Of a DNA stretch of 62,000 nt, positions 52,201 to 59,000 are shown in pieces. The DNA comes from Glandiceps talaboti (Eukaryota; Hemichordata; Enteropneusta; Spengelidae), in contig NC_135561.1 in the NCBI RefSeq assembly GCF_964340395.1, positions 6,443,518 through 6,505,517 of the forward strand, given 5' to 3'. Position 1 is the stretch's first letter, and each line of letters starts with the position of its first letter. The notes beneath the pieces were generated by a model. It was not told the DNA's origin, made no database searches, and was given only the letters and a program-made list of their open reading frames with translations. The position numbers and the translations under genes were made by a program.

Positions 52201-53312
52201 TTTTGTAATATACCGTATATTTTAATAGCTGGATCATCCATCAATATTACAAAACAGTGGTATTTATATTGCAAATTGTAGTTTCACATATGATACTTTC
52301 TATCCGTTTTCAGCTGAGTGTGGTGGTCATATTGAGTTAACAAGTGCAGACGACTACGAGACCATCGCATCCCCTAACTTTCCTCTGGATTATGGAAACA
52401 ATAGAAATTGTTTCTGGACAGTGGTCTCACCAGTTGACACTCAGATACAATTAACTTTCTGGACTTGGGACACAGAACAGGACGACGACATCATGGGCTA
52501 TGGAGATACTCTGAGTCCGTCTGAACAAAACTGGGCTGGTACAATCTCTGGCAACAAGTTACCAAATAATTTTGTTCTGGATGCAAACAAGATGTGGTTG
52601 TACTTTTTGTCGGACGACGCTGTCAGTCATCGTGGTTTTGTATTCCAAGTTAGACAACATGATACAGGTGAGCATCAAATCCTGTATCTTACTCTGAAGA
52701 TCATGACATATTATTCAAAGAGTTGAATATTTGAAAATGTAATTCTTTTATATGATTTTAGGGTGAAATATTTGAGTTTCATACAAATGTAGGAGACAAA
52801 ATATGACTTTGAAATTTGGATACAAATTGTGAAAAATTTGCAGATTTTAAGATTGCAACAATCTACTCATCAATAGTAAAATATAAGCTAATATGCCTCT
52901 TACAACTCCATTCATTGTACCAATACAACTTTCTGAATGCTAACTTTAATAGACAGTTTAAGATAAAAAGGAACATAAAAATATCATTAGTTATACCATC
53001 AATCCAATGAATGCATGAATCTAGATTTCATGAAACTTCAATTCAACATTTGTAAGATAGCTTAGAGGAGCCCTTGTTGAATCATCATTCAATTTGAAAT
53101 GTTTCAGATGTTTTTATTTGCCTAAAGTTCATTGTATTATTTCTATGATTTGATATTAGATTGTTCACCAAGTGATTTGGTGTGTAGGGATGGTTCATGT
53201 ATGGATGGATTCCTGAGTTGTAATGGTGAAAGTGACTGCAGTGATGATGAAGATGAGATCTACTGTTCTACCATAGTAGTGCCAACAACAGTACAACCAC
53301 AAACAACAGGTA

Positions 53313-53350
<38 letters not shown>

Positions 53351-56004
53351 TGTGTGTGTGTATGTGTATATGTGTGTGGGGGGGGGGTGTGGGTGTGGGT
53401 GTGTGTGGTGGGGGGGGGGAATTTATAGTGTTCTCAATTTAAAGTTTGTCTTTAGCAGAAAAATAGGTTGGTCAGTTTCCTTACATGTAAATACTATCTG
53501 AAAGAGCATGTGTTGATTGTAACGAATCCTTATATCTCTACATATTTACAGATACACCCAGTGACTGTGGAGGTCATATAGATTTCTCAGAAGGTACTGA
53601 TGTCAACTTGACGTCACCAAACTACCCTGATAAATACCCCGCAAACAGTGACTGTACTTGGACTATCAGCACAGATCTGGGCAAACGAATAGAAATTAGT
53701 TTTGAAGATTTTGTCTTAGAGAACTCCTATGACTATCTCAGGATTGGTGAGGGCAATGACCCTACAGACAGCAATACAGAAACACGTGAACTGACAGGTT
53801 CTGGTTTACCCTCTGATTATACAACACCAGCCCATCTCATGTGGCTTCAATTCACCTCAGATGGCATTGTTCAAAAAAGTGGCTTCTGGGCCAAGCTGTC
53901 ATCAGAAGGTATGTACATTTAATTTCCTTGGGCCCATGCACTCACAAAATTTCATTACCATTGGATAATTATGGCAATATTCAAATATGAACACTTTCAA
54001 GAACAAGGTTAAGATATGTATGTTCAAACAATCATTTGTATGGATTGACACTTATGAGCGCCATTGAACATGCAGTACTTCGGTTCTGGAGTACAAATGT
54101 ATGGTGCGTTATAAATTATTTTTTATTGATAATTTGAAGTTTTGCTTTATTCAAATTTGGAAATTCCTATATGTTAAGAATCGGTTCTGGAGTACAAATG
54201 TATGGTGCGTTATAAATTATTTTTTATTGATAATTTGAAGTTTTGCTTTATTCAAATTTGTGAAATTCCTATATGTTAAGAATGTTTTTAAATTAAGCAT
54301 TTTGCACTTCTCCCTTTATCAACATCTGACCAGCATGATATGCTTTCCTCTTTTGCCATCTACTGTGAGTATCTCTGCAACCTGGAATAATTTTGTTGCG
54401 TTTTTTTTTCCTATATTAGGTTGTGGTGAAGAATTCCAATTAGAAATAGGTGGTAGCATAACAATTGCATCGCCAAATTATCCAGAGGACTACAGAAACA
54501 GTGAAATATGTAACTGGCATATTGCATTGTTACCAGGACGGGCAGCATTATTCCAATTCACGGCATTTGCAACTGAGGAAGATCACGATGTTCTATCTAT
54601 TGGCAACGGCACTTATCCACACGAATCAACGGAAATTTTCAGACATTCCGGTGTTGTCATTCCGGATGATATAACTTTTAATGAAGAAAACATCTGGATA
54701 CAATTCCGTACTGATAATGTGTATGCATACAGTGGCTTCCAGCTGCACATACAAGATGTTACATGTAAGTTACTTGGTTTAGATTACTAAGATGCATAAA
54801 GGGGCATGTCAGTGTCTGTAACTTTATTATCTTTGCTGGTATACATTTCTTTAAGATTTTAATATACAACTAAAACTGGTAAACTTCTCACTGATAGGAC
54901 ATTACTAGGTCATTACAGGAAATTGAGAATACTGCGCCCTCGCTCAAATTGGGGGTATCACCTCATAGTACCATTTCTCAAGGGCTTTGTCCCTTGGTAT
55001 TCTGTAGAAGTATAAATCAGGGATGTTTTTTGTTTTGTTCAGACATCAAGGAAAGCAGCCGTGCTCTACGATTAACCAAGTAACCTATACCATGTATACG
55101 CCCAAGGTACACACAGACAAGCAGTAGAGCGCCACCATGGCAAATTATTAAAAGGCCTATTAATTAAAAGTAGAATTTACCATGGGGAACAATTTCTCCA
55201 AAATTTAAAGTTGGTCAAATCTGTCCAAACTTTGCCAAATGCAAACTTAGTTCCTGGTCCTTTGGAAATACCATTACGTTTTCCAGGAAATTGACAATCT
55301 TTTTCCCAAAATTGAGTTAACACTGTATTTGAAATCATTTAATTCTATATAGCTTAATTTTGATAACATTTGAAACTTGACCAAATTAAGACCAAAAGTT
55401 TAAAACATTTATTTCTGAGGTCCTCTCAATGTCCAGACATTTTTTTGTACTACAAAATAAATTATTCTGGGATTATTTTTAATGTATGGCAATGTATTTT
55501 CTTACAGATTGTGAAGACATTGTTTCACCGACATGTGAGATCTATCGTCCCTATGTTGGTATACAAGGAGTTGATGCAAAGAGTACCCGTGCTAGTAGTC
55601 AAGCCAAAGAGAAGCTTGATCGTGCAGCCCATTATGAGGGTTGCCATGACTATGTTGGTTTGTTTATGTGTACATTGCTGGCACCAGAATGTAAACCAGA
55701 TGGTTTGTACAGAGAACCATGTAGAAGTTTTTGCCAAGAAGTTGAATCAACCTGCCGAGAAATCATGGAGGATGGTGGCATAACTTGGCCAGTTGATTGC
55801 GCAGTGTTACCAGTGGATGCTTCAAACTCTCAGTGTATTGGTGAGAACATTTTTGTTAAAACTCACATACATACACACACACATACATACATACATACAT
55901 ACATACATACATACATACATACATACATACATACATACATACATACATACATACATACATACATACATACATTCATACATACATACATACATACATACAT
56001 ACAT

Positions 56005-56035
<31 letters not shown>

Positions 56036-56043
56036 TACATACA

Positions 56044-56076
<33 letters not shown>

Positions 56077-59000
56077 TACATACATACAAACATGCATACC
56101 TACACACACACATACATACATACCATACATACATACATACATACATACATACATACATACATACATACATACATACATACATACAAACAAACACAAACAA
56201 ACATGCTTACTTACTTACTTACTAATACTTACTTACTTACTAATACTTACTTACTTACTTACTTACCTACTTACTTACTTACCTACTTACTTACTTACTT
56301 ACCTACTTACTTACTTACCTACTTACTTACTTACTTCAACTTGATAAGTAAAACAATTCTGTTTTTCTTCTTTTGTTCAGAGATTACAGGTTGTACTGAT
56401 AAGCCTTGTCAAAATGATGCTAAATGCAATCCCAATGGTCAAAGTTACACATGTACATGTCTACCAGGATATGATGGCACTGATTGTGAAAATGGTAGGT
56501 GTAAATGATTGATTTTCTTACTTAGTATATGAAGACAGAGAATAGAATAGTAGAGTATAGTTTGCAGGACTACTTGATTGGAGTGGTAAGATAGTCACTC
56601 ATTTTGATAGTAATAATTTGTTGTTGTATGACAACCAAGGGTTCTAATAGGCCTTTCCAAAATTTGCCATGGTGGCGCTCTACTTCCTGTCTGTGGTGGC
56701 GCTCTAAATTCTTGTCTGTGTGTACCTTGGGGGTCTACATGGTATAGGTTACTCGATTAATCATAGAGCACTGCTGCTTTCCTCGAAGTCTCAACAATGC
56801 AAAAATCATCCCTGGTTTACACTTCTAATAGTAATACAAGGAACAAAGCTCTTAAGAAATGGCACTATGAGAAGTGATGATACCCCAAATTTGAGCGAGG
56901 GCGTTGTATTCTCAATTTCCTGTTTGCAGTCTGCAATGGCCTATTACTGACAATTAATGTTTCACTTGCTCAACAAGCTTTGTCAAACCATCAACCCATT
57001 TGCTGACTTTACAGCTAGATGGTGTAGTGGCAATTACATTATCGTACCTCCCCATAACACCCAAAATCACTGAGTGCCCCCCCCCCCTCCATGTGATCAC
57101 AATTTTAACCTGTTACTTTGCTACTTGTAGATAAAACTGACATCTAATTAACATGTGCAATGTCTAATTATTGGTATTTTAAAAATTTTCAGTGAATAAA
57201 ATTTTTGTTACCTGATCAAAAAAAAATAATACCCCAGATACAGGTAGTGCTGCTTTCATGAGTTATGTTTTATATTCATTTTTTATATTCATTTTTTATT
57301 ACGTTGATCTTTTCCTCTCCCTAGATATTGATGACTGTGCAGATGACCCATGTGAAAACGGTGGCACTTGTATTGATGAGGTCAATGACTTTACATGTAC
57401 TTGTCCCAGTGGTAGAGAAGGCAAAAATTGTGGTAAGTAGTCCTACAAATAAAAATATGGATGTAAACTACTCTTTCTGTATTCATGGTTAGAATATTAA
57501 CTAGAATTCAATACTTCTATTTTGAGAAGTGCATTACACACGAGTAACACTCTTCAGGAAAAATTATTGACATTTTTTTTCAAGTTTTGTTCATTCATCC
57601 TATCACTAGCAGCACAAGAAGCAAACCATGTAAAAAAAATGCATGGAAAATAGCTTTAATGTATTCCTGAATATTGCATTATCAAAAACTTACAGAACCA
57701 GAATTATTTGGACTAACAAAGAATAGCAATTCTTTTGTCATGAAAAAGTGGGAAAAGGTGACTAAGTTTGGAACAACTCAACCCCAGCTTTTGAATAGCA
57801 CTCCTAGTGGCCATAGTGTACATTCTTTTGTTTTTTCAATAATTGAAACATGACATCAACAAGTAACCTGAAATCCCAGTGGGTTTTTATGTGCAAGATA
57901 TGATTGTTTTCCCATGTGAACTTTTTAATTCTCAGCAGTCAACAAGGACATGAAACAACTTTAATCTTTCACTAGTTTCATATATCAGTCATCATTCTCA
58001 AGAAGTTTAATAGATTAAAATTCATGAATTTTAAATTTTTGAATTAGGTTGCTCATCAGATACAGTGGATGTTTGTCGTGTACCTACACCATATGAAATG
58101 TATAGTGGAGAAAGACTGATACAATCATTGGATGAATCTCAATTCCTAGACTTCATGGAGAATGGTGTTGCCAACACTGAGTGCTATCCATATTTAGACA
58201 TACTAATGTGTGCCTTGTTTGATGCACCATGTCTGGAGGACGGATCACCCTTACTACCATGCAAAGGTTTTTGTGAGGGTGCAAGGAACAAATGTGAAAG
58301 ACCTTTGGCAGAGATGGGGTACACATGGCCATATGATTGTGATAATAATTTACCAGAATCTATCGACCCTTCTGTGTGTTATGGAAGTGAATACATACTC
58401 TTCAATGTCTCAGGTATAAATAGTTTATGTTATTTTGTCAGTATACCAGTAAGGGGGCCAAATCCATTTTTATTTTAAAAAAAGTCAACCCGGTTTTACG
58501 ATTGGAAACCAGAGGTTGCAATGTAAATGCTTTGATCATACACACTTACTGAGGCAGTAATGGATTGTATGCTCCCCAGGGAGTTGAGGAAGTATACAGG
58601 GCCGTTGTGTCACTATAGGTCCATGCCAGGGGTACTAATTGTAACGCACTTTGACCTCAGTGTGGGAAACCACAATATGAAATGTACCATCACTATTATG
58701 AAACGAACATTATAAATTGCTATAATTGTGTGTGTTATTTTCAGAAACCTCTACAAACGGGTAGTCTGTAAAGCTTACTCACACATTTTATCATTCCAGC
58801 ACACGTTCATTTATCGAACATGAGGAAAATAATTAGTACTTAGTACCATGAAAAGTGATTAAAAGGACACAAGCTGACTTTACACTTGTATTACAGCATA
58901 ACCTAAAGGTACTCACATTATTGTACCTGATTTTTTCTGTCATTCACAAAGACAATTTTTCAATTAAAATTTTATGTGCATATTGGCACCATATTTCCAC

